Assembly (NCBI RefSeq): GCF_043195105.1
Contig: NZ_JBAFWO010000004.1
Strand: one strand, 5' to 3'
Length of the DNA: 64,000 nt
From: NCEH01 sp002257205
Lineage (GTDB): Bacteria > Pseudomonadota > Alphaproteobacteria > Rhizobiales > Xanthobacteraceae
The notes beneath the pieces were generated by a model that was not told the DNA's origin, searched no databases, and saw only the letters and a program-made list of their open reading frames with translations. Below are positions 1 through 9,563 of the stretch, piece by piece (the first letter of the stretch is position 1; each line of letters begins with the position of its first letter). The translations under genes were made by a program, and so were the position numbers.

Positions 1-29
1 CCCGAGTGTGACCTCCCGCCCGGCGCGCC

Positions 30-2318
30 TCAGAAGGTGATCTTCGCATCGGCGATGAAGGTGCGCTGCGGGAAAGGATGGAACAGCGTGTAGGATTCAT
101 TGCCGATATTGTCGATGCCGAGGCTGATGGAGGCCTGCTCGTTGAATTTGTAGCGGGCCTTCACGTCCACGACGAAGAATTTATCGAAGGCGCCATAGAC
201 GTTGGGGATGATGTCGGTATTGTCCAGCGTCGAATATTGCTTGCCGCTATAGCGCGCGGCGACGGTATAGGCCCAATATTGGTCCGGCGTATAGGTGGCG
301 CCGATGGTGGCGCGCCAGTCCGGCACATAGGGCACGTGCTTGCCGACAACGCTGGTGCCGGTCGCGCTGGCCCAGGTGGGATCGGCGAGAATGCGCGAAT
401 CCACATAGGTCACGCTGCCGAACATCTCCAGCCCGGCGATGAACACGTCCTTCTTCGAGGCGGCGATCTCGATGCCGGTGTTGCGGATCGCCTGCACGTT
501 GGTGACATAGTTCACCGGCACCGGATAATTGGCCAGGAACGCGGTCTGCTGGATCAGCGCGTCGTCCACATGCTCGTTGAACACCGAAAGCCGGATCTTG
601 CCGCCGTCGAAGCTGCGCTCGATGGCCAGCTCCTCGCTGAGCGCGTTTTCGGGGGCGAGATTCGGGTTCGGCACCGCATAGACCGAGCCGGTCTGCACGA
701 TCTGGTACAGTTCGGTCACGGTCGGGAAGCGATAGGCCTGCCCGAACGAGGCGGTGACCTGCCATTCGTTCGGCTTCCAGCTCAGCGAGGCCTTGGGCGA
801 GAAGCGGGTCGCGTCCTGCTCCGGCTGGTTCTGGATCGTGGTGCCGGTGATGGTGCCCGCGGAATTGGACGTGGTGGCGAGATTGAAGCCCTGGGTCGCC
901 TGCCAATTCTCCAGCCGCCCGCCGAGCGTCAGCTTGAAATCGGGGGCGAAGCGCCAGGCATCCTGGCCCCACAGCGCCGCGGTGGTCGTGGCGCCGATGC
1001 TGTCGGTATACATTTTCGACGTGGCATCCGGGCCGGAATTCCAGATCGTCGAGGCATAGGTGGGGTTGTTGAGATAATAGCGGTTGGCGTGGAGGCCGAA
1101 GCTCACCTCATGGGCCTCGTTGGGCCGCCAGATGAATTTCGCGTCGCCATTCATCCAATTGGTGCCGTCGAGCCGGGCGATCTTGCCGTTGGTGGTGAAG
1201 AACGGCCCGGTTGAACTCACGCCATAGGGGCTGCGTTGGATGTCTTCGAGATAATCATAGCGCGAGAGGGCGAGGTCGAAATCGAACAGGCCGCCGGTGT
1301 CGCTCTTCAGCGTGAAGGCATTGGCGAGATGCTGCTGGTTGATGGTGTAGTTGGAATTGGCAAAGCCCGCGATGCCGCCGAAGGTGGGCACTCCGCCGAG
1401 CGTGCGCAGATAGGTCTGGACGGTGGACTCCCCGTCGTTCGCCCACAGGCCGATCATGTATTTCGCCTGCAGCCAGGGCGTGATGTCCCAGGCGAACTTG
1501 CCGTTGAGATTGGTCATTTCCGTGTGCAGCAGCCCGCCCGCGCCGGCGACATTGGCGACTTGCCCGGTCTTGTTGAGCTGGGGGATGAGGCCGGTGGTCT
1601 TGGCGGGCACGCCCGGCGTGGTGATCCAGGACAGCGGCTGGCTGTAGCTGTTCTGGTAATTGCCGGTGATGAGGAAGGAGAAATTCTCGTTTCTGTTGCC
1701 GGTGGAGAGGTTGGTCTGGTCGGTACGATAATTGCCGTTGGTGTCGTAGCGGGAGAAGGTCTGGAGGGCTTCGGTCTGCTTGATGCTGGCCTCGAATTTC
1801 TCGGGCATCTTGGTGGTGATCAGCAGCACGCCGCCGATGGAATTGCCGGGATAGGCGGCGGCGAACGGGCCGTAGAGGAAATCCACCCGCTCGATCTCGT
1901 CGGGCGTCACGAGCCCCCAGCGCGGCGCGCCGATGGAATTATTGTTGGCGATCAGGGCCGACAGCAGAAGATCATCGGCATAGACGAGGCTGCGGGCGGA
2001 GGAATTCACCCCCCAGGTCCGCGTCGCCAGCACCGGCTGGGTGTCGCCATTGTTGCGCTTACGCACGAACAGGCTGGGCAGATATTTCACCGCATCCTCG
2101 GTGTCGACGATGTTGATCGTCTGCTCCACCTGCTTGGCCGTGACGCTGGCGCTGGTCTGGGGCAGCTGGAACTTCTGCTTGGCGGGGGGAACGTCGGAGG
2201 CGGGCTTCTGGTCTGTGTTTACGGTGACTTCCGGCAGATCGATGGTTTGGCCGAAGGCGGCCGTGCACGATGCGGCAAGCATCGCTGCGGCGCCGGCCGC
2301 GCGGAACAGGCGGGACAT
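30..2318 (-). CDS. TonB-dependent outer-membrane receptor
   Basis: A 762-residue protein expected in the outer membrane, where it would import a scarce ligand using TonB energy. A signal peptide ends near residue 24 (cleavage after AFG). A TonB-box-like stretch LPEVTVN lies at residues 28-34. The plug domain covers about 50-170 and ends with the typical IGGVLLITTK. The rest is beta-barrel and the chain ends in Phe, as outer-membrane proteins do. The length is normal for the family. The ligand cannot be read from the sequence. The gene just upstream on the same strand encodes a DUF2946-like small protein, a type often found beside metal (notably copper) receptors, so a metal or metallophore is a weak inference. 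Confidence 0.92.
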   Translation of the reverse strand: MSRLFRAAGAAAMLAASCTAAFGQTIDLPEVTVNTDQKPASDVPPAKQKFQLPQTSASVTAKQVEQTINIVDTEDAVKYLPSLFVRKRNNGDTQPVLATRTWGVNSSARSLVYADDLLLSALIANNNSIGAPRWGLVTPDEIERVDFLYGPFAAAYPGNSIGGVLLITTKMPEKFEASIKQTEALQTFSRYDTNGNYRTDQTNLSTGNRNENFSFLITGNYQNSYSQPLSWITTPGVPAKTTGLIPQLNKTGQVANVAGAGGLLHTEMTNLNGKFAWDITPWLQAKYMIGLWANDGESTVQTYLRTLGGVPTFGGIAGFANSNYTINQQHLANAFTLKSDTGGLFDFDLALSRYDYLEDIQRSPYGVSSTGPFFTTNGKIARLDGTNWMNGDAKFIWRPNEAHEVSFGLHANRYYLNNPTYASTIWNSGPDATSKMYTDSIGATTTAALWGQDAWRFAPDFKLTLGGRLENWQATQGFNLATTSNSAGTITGTTIQNQPEQDATRFSPKASLSWKPNEWQVTASFGQAYRFPTVTELYQIVQTGSVYAVPNPNLAPENALSEELAIERSFDGGKIRLSVFNEHVDDALIQQTAFLANYPVPVNYVTNVQAIRNTGIEIAASKKDVFIAGLEMFGSVTYVDSRILADPTWASATGTSVVGKHVPYVPDWRATIGATYTPDQYWAYTVAARYSGKQYSTLDNTDIIPNVYGAFDKFFVVDVKARYKFNEQASISLGIDNIGNESYTLFHPFPQRTFIADAKITF

Positions 2319-2367
2319 GGGACAACTCCAGGAATGAACGTGCGGATCGGCGCGCGGCCGGTGCGGA

Positions 2368-2772
2368 TCACGCGGTCCTGGGTGGTCCCTGGGAGAGGCG
2401 GGGGGTGGGCGCCGGGCTGCGCAGGGCGAATGCCCGCTCCGTGGCGTTCGTCACACGCAGGAAGGCGCGGTCCAGCGGCACGAAATCGGCCAGGGCGGGC
2501 GGGGTGAAGCCGGTGCCGGCAAAGGCGCACAGGGCGCAGGATGCGACCGGAACGGTCTTGCCGGAGGTGGGGTGCTCGCCCCCCGCAGTGCCGCCTGAAT
2601 CGCTGCCGTCGTCGTGGCTGGCAAGGCAGAGGATCTGCGTCGGATCGGCGGCGAGCGCGGCGCGGGTGGTGTGGGCGGTGGACAGGCTCAGCGCCAGCAC
2701 GGTCTGGAGTACGAACACATAGGCCATCGCCAGGGCGAACCCCGGGCGCAGCCATGTCTGTGTTGTGCGCAT
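2368..2772 (-). CDS. DUF2946-like small membrane-associated protein
   Basis: A 134-residue protein with one N-terminal hydrophobic segment (about residues 8-27) that may be a signal anchor. A Cys pair in the motif SCALCAF follows a His/Asp-containing stretch; this is the pattern of DUF2946 proteins, whose function is unknown. The ATG at 2772 is preferred, but a GTG three codons upstream (2781) is equally possible because neither has a clear ribosome site. It lies 49 nt before the TonB receptor and is probably co-transcribed with it. Assignment rests on overall pattern rather than a decisive motif. Confidence 0.6.
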   Translation of the reverse strand: MRTTQTWLRPGFALAMAYVFVLQTVLALSLSTAHTTRAALAADPTQILCLASHDDGSDSGGTAGGEHPTSGKTVPVASCALCAFAGTGFTPPALADFVPLDRAFLRVTNATERAFALRSPAPTPRLSQGPPRTA

Positions 2773-2986
2773 CCGTGACACGATCGGGCCGCCCGCTCCC
2801 CGCGCCCCTCATTGAGCGGGGGCGATCCTCCTCGCTAGCATCATGGGGCTCGTGCGGAAATATCGCCATCCGGCTTTCCCACCGGCGGCGCGCCGTCTTT
2901 TCGCTGTATTTGCGCCGCAATTCGCCGCTGCGGGAGCAGTTTCGACGCCCCGCGCGGCCCGTCACCTTTTCGTGATGCGCAGCCGG

Positions 2987-5899
2987 TCAGTGAATCTCCG
3001 CGCGCTCCATCATCTCCCGCAGGCGCAGGGCGAGCGCGTCAAGGGGGAAGGGCTTGGTGATCATCTCCATGCCCGGTTCGAGAAATCCGTTGGCCATGGC
3101 GGCGTTTTCGGCATAGCCGGTCATGAACAGCACCCGCAGGTCGGGTCGCGCCACCCGCGCGGCATCGGCGATCTGGCGGCCGTTGAGACCCGGGAGGCCG
3201 ATATCGGTCACCAGCAGGTCGATGCGCGCGTCCGATTGCAGGATTTTCAGGCCCTCCGGCCCGTCGCCCGCCTCCAGGGCGTGATAGCCCAATTCGTGCA
3301 GCACCTCGATGATGAGGCCGCGCACCACCGGTTCGTCCTCCACCACCAGCACGGTCTCGTCCTGCTCCGGGCGTGGCAGGACGGCGGGCGTGCCGACCTC
3401 TTCCTCCGCCGCCGCCACGCCGCGATAGCGCGGGAGATAGAGCTTCACCGTCGTGCCCTTGCCGGCCTCGCTATAGATCTTGGCATAGCCCTCCGACTGG
3501 CGGGCGAAGCCATAGATCATGGACAGGCCGAGCCCGGTGCCCTGGCCGATGGGCTTGGTGGTGAAGAACGGATCGAAGGCGCGGCTCATCACCTCCGGTG
3601 ACATGCCGGCGCCGGTATCGGTGACGCAGATGCAGATATATTGCCCCGGCCGCACGTCGCGCACGCTCGCGGCATAGGCGCCGTCCAGATGGGCGTTACA
3701 GGTCTCGATGGTGAGCTGCCCGCCGTCGGCCATGGCGTCGCGGGCGTTGATGCACAGGTTGAGAATGGCGTTCTCAAGCTGGTTGGGATCGCACAGGGTC
3801 TGCCACAGCCCGCCCGCCAGCACGAGTTCGAGCGCGATCCGCTCGCCGAGGGTGCGGCGCAGCAGGTCTTCCATGGAGGCGACCAGCGGATTGGCCTTCA
3901 CCGGCTTCGGGTCCAGCGGCTGGCGGCGCGAGAAGGCGAGCAGGCGGTGGGTGAGGGCGGCGGCGCGATTGGCCGAGGTCATGGCGCCGGAGATGAAGCG
4001 CTCCAGCTCGCTCATGCGGCCCTGGGCAATGCGCCGCTGCACGATGTCCAGCGAGCCGGTGATGCCTTGCAGCAGATTGTTGAAATCATGCGCGATGCCG
4101 CCGGTGAGCTGGCCCACGGCCTCCATCTTCTGGGATTGGCGCAGCTGCTCTTCCATGTCGCGCTGCTCGGTGATGTCGCGGCCGATGGCATAGAACAGGC
4201 CGGCTTCCGGGGACGCGGTCCAGGAGATGCGGCGATATCCCCCGTCGCGGGTGCGATAGCGGTTTTCATAGCGCAGCGTGGCGGTGCCGCCGTCCAGGAG
4301 CGCGATCTTCTCGCGCGCGGCGTCGGCATCGTCGGGATGGACGAGGTCCGGCACCCGGGCGGAGAGCAGTTCCGCTTCGCTCCAGCCGAGCACGCTGGTC
4401 CAGGCGCGGTTGACGGCGATCAGCCGCCCCTCGGCGTCGAACACGTTGAGCAGGTCGCCCGAAAGGCGCCACATGCGGTCGCGCTCGCGGGTGCGCTCCT
4501 CCACCCGCTGCTCCAGGGTTTCGCGCGCGGCCTGGACGCTCTTGAACAGATTGGCATTGTCGATGGCGATGGCGGCCTGGGCGGCGAGGCCGGACATCAC
4601 CCGCTCGGAGCGTGCGCTGAACATGTCCGGCTCGGGATGGCCGAACAGCAGCGCGCCGACCCCGTCGCCGGAACGCGAGACCACAGGCACCGCCAGATAG
4701 GAGCGCACCGGCAGATGGCCGGGCGGCAGGCCGAGATGCGGAGCATTGCCGCCATAGCGCGGGTCGGTGGCGATATCGGCGGAGCGCACGACACTCAGCC
4801 CCCGGAAGGTCGGTTCGAACATGGGCGTGATGCGCGGCGCCCCGAGAACCGTGAAGGCGGCGGCATCCGCGCCCGCCAGCGACACCAGGGTGAAGCTGTC
4901 GTCCGTCGCCCCCCGCGCCTTGTAGAAAAACGCGCCATAGGCCGCCTGCGTGAGCGCGACGCCGGCCTCCACCACCTGCTTTACCAGCTTGTCCGGATCG
5001 AGCTCGGCGGCGAGCGCGCTGGTGGTGCGATTGAGCAGTTCCAGGACTTCGCTTTCATTGGCGAGCTGGTCGCGGCTTTCGCGCAGGTCGGCTTCCGCGC
5101 GCTTCTGCGCGGTGATGTCATAGGTGACGCCGAAATAGCGGTGCGCGCCGGTGGCGGTGTCGGACACCGGCTCGCCCTGCCGCGCGATCCAGCGCACCTC
5201 GCCGGTATCGGGGCGGCGGATGCGATATTCGGTATAGGCGAGGGCATCGCCCGGCAGGGCATTGGCGAGGGTCTTGATGCGCGGGCGGTCCTGCGGCACC
5301 ACCAGTTCGTAGAGTTCGCTCAGGGCGAAGGTGCTGCGCACGTCCAGGCCCCAGAGGCGGCAGAAGGCCTCCGAGACGTTGACCATGCCGGTTTCCGCCA
5401 TCAGCTCGAACGTGCCGATGCGGCCCGCTTCCTGGGCGAAGCGCAGGCGCTCCTGGCCGTTGCGCAATTCCTCCATCCGCGCCCGCGCCTCATATTGCCG
5501 CCGCCGCCCGCGCACGGCGGTGCGCGCGAGGCTGAGCAGCGAGGTCGGCTGGAACGGCCGCTCCACGAACGAGACGTTGCCGAGGATGTCCGACAGATGG
5601 ACGGTGAGCGGGTTACGGTCGGTTTCCGCCCGGTCGGTGAGGATGATGAAGGGAAAATCCGACCAGGACGACTGGCCGGCGATCCAGTCGCGCAGCGTGG
5701 AGAGATCGGTGTCCACCAGCGCCTGATCGGCGATCAAAGCGAGCCCGGCCCCGGCCGTCAACTCACCCGCGAGCGCGGGCAGGTCGTCGCACACGGCGTG
5801 CGGCATCTGGGCATCGGCCAGCAGCCGGGCGAGCAGCGTGCCTTCGCGCGCATCCGGGCACAGAATGAGCGCGCGCTCGGAATTGGGGCCGGGCTTCAT
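2987..5899 (-). CDS. Hybrid sensor histidine kinase (PAS-GAF-PAS-HisKA-HATPase-REC)
   Basis: A 970-residue cytoplasmic sensor kinase with no clear membrane segments. Order: an N-terminal receiver-like region (about 1-130, atypical acidic pocket), PAS (about 155-275), GAF (about 295-455), a short coiled coil, PAS (about 485-600), HisKA with phospho-acceptor His in GGIAHDFNNLLQ, HATPase with the N box (ENAILNLCINARDAM), DTGAGM and GTGLGLS, and a C-terminal receiver with acceptor Asp in LLVTDIGLPGLNG. This His/Asp arrangement is that of soluble hybrid kinases. The frame stays open far upstream, but the ATG at 5899 begins the receiver-like domain and the upstream translation resembles no protein. 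No dedicated response regulator is adjacent, so the target is unknown. Confidence 0.9.
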   Translation of the reverse strand: MKPGPNSERALILCPDAREGTLLARLLADAQMPHAVCDDLPALAGELTAGAGLALIADQALVDTDLSTLRDWIAGQSSWSDFPFIILTDRAETDRNPLTVHLSDILGNVSFVERPFQPTSLLSLARTAVRGRRRQYEARARMEELRNGQERLRFAQEAGRIGTFELMAETGMVNVSEAFCRLWGLDVRSTFALSELYELVVPQDRPRIKTLANALPGDALAYTEYRIRRPDTGEVRWIARQGEPVSDTATGAHRYFGVTYDITAQKRAEADLRESRDQLANESEVLELLNRTTSALAAELDPDKLVKQVVEAGVALTQAAYGAFFYKARGATDDSFTLVSLAGADAAAFTVLGAPRITPMFEPTFRGLSVVRSADIATDPRYGGNAPHLGLPPGHLPVRSYLAVPVVSRSGDGVGALLFGHPEPDMFSARSERVMSGLAAQAAIAIDNANLFKSVQAARETLEQRVEERTRERDRMWRLSGDLLNVFDAEGRLIAVNRAWTSVLGWSEAELLSARVPDLVHPDDADAAREKIALLDGGTATLRYENRYRTRDGGYRRISWTASPEAGLFYAIGRDITEQRDMEEQLRQSQKMEAVGQLTGGIAHDFNNLLQGITGSLDIVQRRIAQGRMSELERFISGAMTSANRAAALTHRLLAFSRRQPLDPKPVKANPLVASMEDLLRRTLGERIALELVLAGGLWQTLCDPNQLENAILNLCINARDAMADGGQLTIETCNAHLDGAYAASVRDVRPGQYICICVTDTGAGMSPEVMSRAFDPFFTTKPIGQGTGLGLSMIYGFARQSEGYAKIYSEAGKGTTVKLYLPRYRGVAAAEEEVGTPAVLPRPEQDETVLVVEDEPVVRGLIIEVLHELGYHALEAGDGPEGLKILQSDARIDLLVTDIGLPGLNGRQIADAARVARPDLRVLFMTGYAENAAMANGFLEPGMEMITKPFPLDALALRLREMMERAEIH

Positions 5900-6262
5900 G
5901 ACCCGACATCCCGGCCGGCATTCCCGCCCCTGCCGCGCCCCATGCGTCGAGTCCCGCCCGGCAGGCGACGCCATGGACTTTCGACGGCGGCAGGCGGTCC
6001 CGGCAGGAACGAAGGAAAACGGAACATCGAACCTCGCATCACGCACTGTGCCCCACCATAGCGCGGCCCCGCCGAGATCGCACCGGGTCGAAAAAGATTC
6101 ACTGTCCGGCAAGAGCTTAAGCGGGACCGGCTGAATCCGGCGGATCGCGTTCGAATGATGTGCGGAGGTATCTTTTAACGGCACCGCGCTCGACAGGACG
6201 GGCGAAGCTTGAAATAAAGCAGATTGAGTATTTCCGGCCGTGCGTGATCGGAGCCCGGGTCC
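5900..6262. other. Intergenic region without recognised gene
   Basis: This 363-base gap separates the divergently transcribed hybrid kinase and HdeD-like gene and must hold their promoters. I see no convincing small gene, RNA or repeat in it. Confidence 0.5.
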
Positions 6263-7567
6263 TTGATTCAACTCCTTCTTCTCCTTCTGGGCGCGCGGCT
6301 GCTGCGGCGCCGCTGGTGGGTTCTGGCGCTCGCGGGCGCGCTCTGGCTGGTGCTGGGGCTGCTGTTCTTCGCCGATGCCTTCATCGACGAGATCCGTATT
6401 CCCCCGACCGTGTTCGCCATTCCCCTGCTGCTGGACGGCATGCTCTCGGTCGTCACCTTCTTCGGCCGGGTCGGCGGCACGCGGCCGCTGCGGCTGGCGA
6501 AGGGGCTGGTGTTCCTGGCGATTGGCCTGCTGATCATCGATTCGCCCTGGCACAGCGACATGATCATCGGCTTCATCGTCGGCGGCTTCCTCGTCACCGA
6601 CGCGACGCTGCGCGCGGTAAGCGGCTATATCGTGCGGTTTGCCGGCTGGCGCATGTCGCTGCTCGCGGCCGGCGTGGAATTCCTGCTGGGCGTATGGTCG
6701 CTCGTGCCCTGGCCCACCCAGTGGCAGGCGGAAGTGGGGGCGGACGTCGGGCAATTGCTCATGGTCTCGGGCTTCGGCATCTGCGCGCTCGCGTTCCGCA
6801 TCCGCCACCTGCCGGAGGACACCCCGATCTCGGCCATCCTCAGCCGCGGCTGGCCGCGCATGGATTGGAGCAAGGCGCTGCGCTCCGGCGCCGCCACCGA
6901 GGAGGAGCCGGCGGAGGAAGCGGAGCGGGACGTGGTGATCGTCCATGTGTGGACGCCCACCGGGCACATGGTTTCGCTCAACCACGGCGTCAGCCGCTAC
7001 ATCGCGGCGCGTGACGCGAAGGGCGTCATCTCCACCGGCCATGCGGCGCTGGAGCTGCCGCCGGATGTCTATATCAGCCATTATCCGGGCCAGGAGATCG
7101 ACCGCTCGCCGAGCGATTTCTCGCGGGTGCTGCGCGCGACGGCGGAAAACGACGCGCCGGGCGTGTTCCAGCCGAGCTATGTCGAGGAAAGCGCGGACTG
7201 GTGCCCGTCCACGTCCGAGGTGCGCCTCGTGGGGCTCAACACCACGGCGGTGCGGGCGTTCTGGGCGCAGTATCGCCTGGACCTCACCTATAATCTCACC
7301 AATCGCAATTGCTCCAGCGTCGTGGCCAAAGCGCTGGATGCGGGGCTCGACGGGGTGTTCGAGGACCGCGCGCGCTCGTTCCTGTTCGTCCTGCGGCTGG
7401 TGTTCAGCGTGGAGCTGTGGGTCGCCGGCATGCTGCGCCATCGCGCAGCGGCCATGGCCTGGACGCCCGGGCTGGTGCTCGATTATGCCCGCGCCGTCAG
7501 CGCCCTTGTGGAGGTGCCGCAGCGCGCCGAAGTGGGCGCCCTGTTCCGGCTGGCGCGGCGCGGATAG
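6263..7567 (+). CDS. HdeD-like membrane protein fused to a papain-like (permuted NlpC-type) domain
   Basis: A 434-residue protein. Residues 1-182 contain about six hydrophobic segments in the pattern of HdeD/DUF308 acid-resistance membrane proteins. After an acidic linker (about 210-223) comes a soluble domain with His260 in STGHAALEL and Cys350 in TNRNCSSVVAKAL. A His preceding a Cys by about 90 residues, with NCS at the start of a helix, is the layout of circularly permuted papain-like NlpC/P60 relatives. The last 60 residues include another hydrophobic stretch. The start is a TTG at 6263 followed directly by the first membrane segment. HdeD homology is fairly clear; a peptidase or acyltransferase activity for the second half is inferred from the His/Cys pattern only. 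Confidence 0.75.
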   Translation: MIQLLLLLLGARLLRRRWWVLALAGALWLVLGLLFFADAFIDEIRIPPTVFAIPLLLDGMLSVVTFFGRVGGTRPLRLAKGLVFLAIGLLIIDSPWHSDMIIGFIVGGFLVTDATLRAVSGYIVRFAGWRMSLLAAGVEFLLGVWSLVPWPTQWQAEVGADVGQLLMVSGFGICALAFRIRHLPEDTPISAILSRGWPRMDWSKALRSGAATEEEPAEEAERDVVIVHVWTPTGHMVSLNHGVSRYIAARDAKGVISTGHAALELPPDVYISHYPGQEIDRSPSDFSRVLRATAENDAPGVFQPSYVEESADWCPSTSEVRLVGLNTTAVRAFWAQYRLDLTYNLTNRNCSSVVAKALDAGLDGVFEDRARSFLFVLRLVFSVELWVAGMLRHRAAAMAWTPGLVLDYARAVSALVEVPQRAEVGALFRLARRG

Positions 7568-7672
7568 AGCGCGATCCGCCCCTATGGAACCCCTTGTTGG
7601 TTCCATAGGGGCGGTGAATCGCCCTCTAACTTATTGAATAGAGGCGGATTCACTATGGTCAGATCCGGCTCT
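7566..7672. repeat. Three-hairpin palindromic repeat, copy A (third hairpin missing)
   Basis: A 107-base element bounded by near-inverted ends (AGAGCGCGATC at the left, GATCCGGCTCT at the right). Hairpin 1 has arms around CCGCCCCTATGGAACC; hairpin 2 is built from GTGAATC...GATTCAC with CTCT/AGAG inside. Where copy B has a third hairpin, this copy has only TATGGT. It lies between convergent genes and overlaps the last two bases of the upstream stop codon. Copy B is at 49313-49450 in reverse orientation. Confidence 0.85.
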
Positions 7673-7678
7673 GGCCGC

Positions 7679-8596
7679 TCAGGCCGGCAGGGCGAGGTGC
7701 GCGAACGCGGCCTTCAGGCGCGGCACGGCGAAATCCACGAACGCCCGCACCTTGGGCACCGAGAGGCGGCCTTCGGGCATGATGAGGTGGACCGGGAGCG
7801 GCGGCGGCTCGTGCGGCGCCAGCACAATCGACAGCCGCCCGGCGCGCACATGCTCCGCCACCTGATAGGACAGGACGCGCGTGACCCCATGTCCCTCCAG
7901 CGCCGAGCCGATCGCGGCCTCGACGCTGTTGACGATCAGGCGCGGGGCGATCTGCACCGCCTGGCCGCCCGTGCCGGTGCCGCCGGCGAAGGCCCAGGCC
8001 TCGTGCCCGAAGCTGGTCATGGCGATGCACCGATGGTCCGTAAGATCCGACGGGAGGAGGATCGCCGGCCGCTCCGCCAGATAGGCGGGGGCCGCGCACA
8101 GCACCCGCCGCACCTCGCCGATCTTGACCGCGATCAGGCTGGAATCCGGCAGATGGGCGATGCGCAAGGCCACGTCCACGCCCTCGTCCATCAGGTTCAC
8201 CGACCGGTCGAGCAGCAGCAGGCGCGCGCGCACCGCCGGCTGGGCGTCGAGATAGGCATCGAGAATGGGGCGCAGCACCTTGGCGCCGCTCACCAGCGGC
8301 GCGGTGAGGGTGAGCGTGCCGCGCGGTGCCGCCCGCTCGCCCGCGGCCAGCATGTCGGCTTCCTCAAGATCGGTCAGCATGCGCCGGCAGGCGGCGGCAT
8401 AGCGCTCGCCGGCCTCGCTCAGGCGCAGCGCGCGCGTGGTCCGGTGCAGCAGCTGGACCCCCACATGGGCCTCCAGGAAGGCGATGGCGCGGGTGACGGC
8501 GGCCGGCGAATGGCCGAGCCGGCGCCCGGCTCCGGCAAGGCTGCCTTCGTCGAGCGCGGTCACGAACACCCGCATGGCATCGATCCGGTCCATCAT
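7679..8596 (-). CDS. LysR-family transcriptional regulator
   Basis: About 305 residues, the usual LysR size. The N-terminal winged helix-turn-helix (about residues 5-65) contains SLAGAGRRLGHSPAAVTRAI and LLHRTTRALRLSEAG, the family signature; the rest is the substrate-binding-like effector domain. Two adjacent ATG codons (8596, 8593) follow a GGGGAG ribosome site, so I choose 8596. The DUF1275 gene upstream on the same strand might share its transcript. The target genes and inducer are unknown. Confidence 0.92.
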   Translation of the reverse strand: MMDRIDAMRVFVTALDEGSLAGAGRRLGHSPAAVTRAIAFLEAHVGVQLLHRTTRALRLSEAGERYAAACRRMLTDLEEADMLAAGERAAPRGTLTLTAPLVSGAKVLRPILDAYLDAQPAVRARLLLLDRSVNLMDEGVDVALRIAHLPDSSLIAVKIGEVRRVLCAAPAYLAERPAILLPSDLTDHRCIAMTSFGHEAWAFAGGTGTGGQAVQIAPRLIVNSVEAAIGSALEGHGVTRVLSYQVAEHVRAGRLSIVLAPHEPPPLPVHLIMPEGRLSVPKVRAFVDFAVPRLKAAFAHLALPA

Positions 8597-8731
8597 CGCT
8601 CCCCGGCCGCGCGGGCCGATCTCATAGAGGCATAGGGCGTTGTCCCGGTTCCGGGAATCGGGACAACGCCCTCGGTGCATGGGCGCGCTTTCGTCTGGTG
8701 CGCCGCGCGCCGCCGCGCCAGAAAGCGCGGA

Positions 8732-9436
8732 TCAGCGGACCTTCGCCTGCGTGCCCGCCGCCTGCACGCCCGTGGCCTGCGCACCGGCGAAGGCGGCGAG
8801 GAGCGCGAGCAAAGGCGGCACCGCGAAGCACCACATGCCGATGAACACATACAGCAGCGCCGCGAGCCCGCAGCCGAGCGCGAAGGCCGCGACCGCGCCG
8901 GACATGCGCCCGAGCCGCCCGCGCGCGGTCGCCGCCTGGTCCGGCGGCAGGCCGCGCGCCAGATCCACGAGGTCGATCATCACCTGGGTGGTGGTGCCGG
9001 TCATCAGCGTGGTGGGCGGCGCGCTGGCGAGGTGGATGCGGTGGATGGCGTTCTGGATCGCCATGGCGGACACCAGGGTCATGCCCGTGAGCATCGCGCG
9101 CCAGGCATCGGAATCGGCGAACGGGCCAAACGTCACGGCCATGATTGCGGCGGCCGTGAGCAGGGCGAACTTCAGGCCAAGCAGGGTGCGCATCTGCGGC
9201 AGGCCGCGCGCTTCGAGCCCGTAGCCCAGCAGGCGCACCAGCATCACCACGACGCAGAACACCGGCAGCGCCAGCAGCTTGGCCCAGGCGCCGGAGGTTC
9301 CATGCACCATGGCGGCGCCGAAGGTGACGAAGTTGCCCGTGACATGGGCGGTGAACAGGCCCTGGAGCGCGAGGAAGCCGGCCGTATCCACATAGCCGCC
9401 GTTCAGGCTGAGAATCGCGGGCAGGCCGGGCTTCAT
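8732..9436 (-). CDS. DUF1275 (YoaK-like) membrane protein
   Basis: A 234-residue integral membrane protein with about six hydrophobic segments. The N-terminal block SLNGGYVDTAGFLAL followed by FTAHVTGNFVTFG is characteristic of the DUF1275/YoaK family, as is the later TTLMTGTTTQV. Function is not established for the family; a transporter-like role is often guessed. The ATG at 9436 puts the conserved block at the usual position near the N-terminus. The upstream neighbour on the same strand is Dps. Confidence 0.85.
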   Translation of the reverse strand: MKPGLPAILSLNGGYVDTAGFLALQGLFTAHVTGNFVTFGAAMVHGTSGAWAKLLALPVFCVVVMLVRLLGYGLEARGLPQMRTLLGLKFALLTAAAIMAVTFGPFADSDAWRAMLTGMTLVSAMAIQNAIHRIHLASAPPTTLMTGTTTQVMIDLVDLARGLPPDQAATARGRLGRMSGAVAAFALGCGLAALLYVFIGMWCFAVPPLLALLAAFAGAQATGVQAAGTQAKVR

Positions 9437-9563
9437 AAGGTGTCCCCAGACGTGATGCGGGCAAGGGAAGGGTGAAGGGCGAGGGAAGGGACACATCGAG
9501 CGCGGCGCGCATCGGCTCGAGGGCGGGCGGGGCCGGCCCTCGAACCTGTTTGGCAATGCGTGA

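Noticed and set aside
5900..7606. N-terminal extension of the hybrid kinase to 1539 residues
   Set aside because: It would run through the HdeD-like gene on the other strand; translation there has no protein character, and the ATG at 5899 starts a domain.
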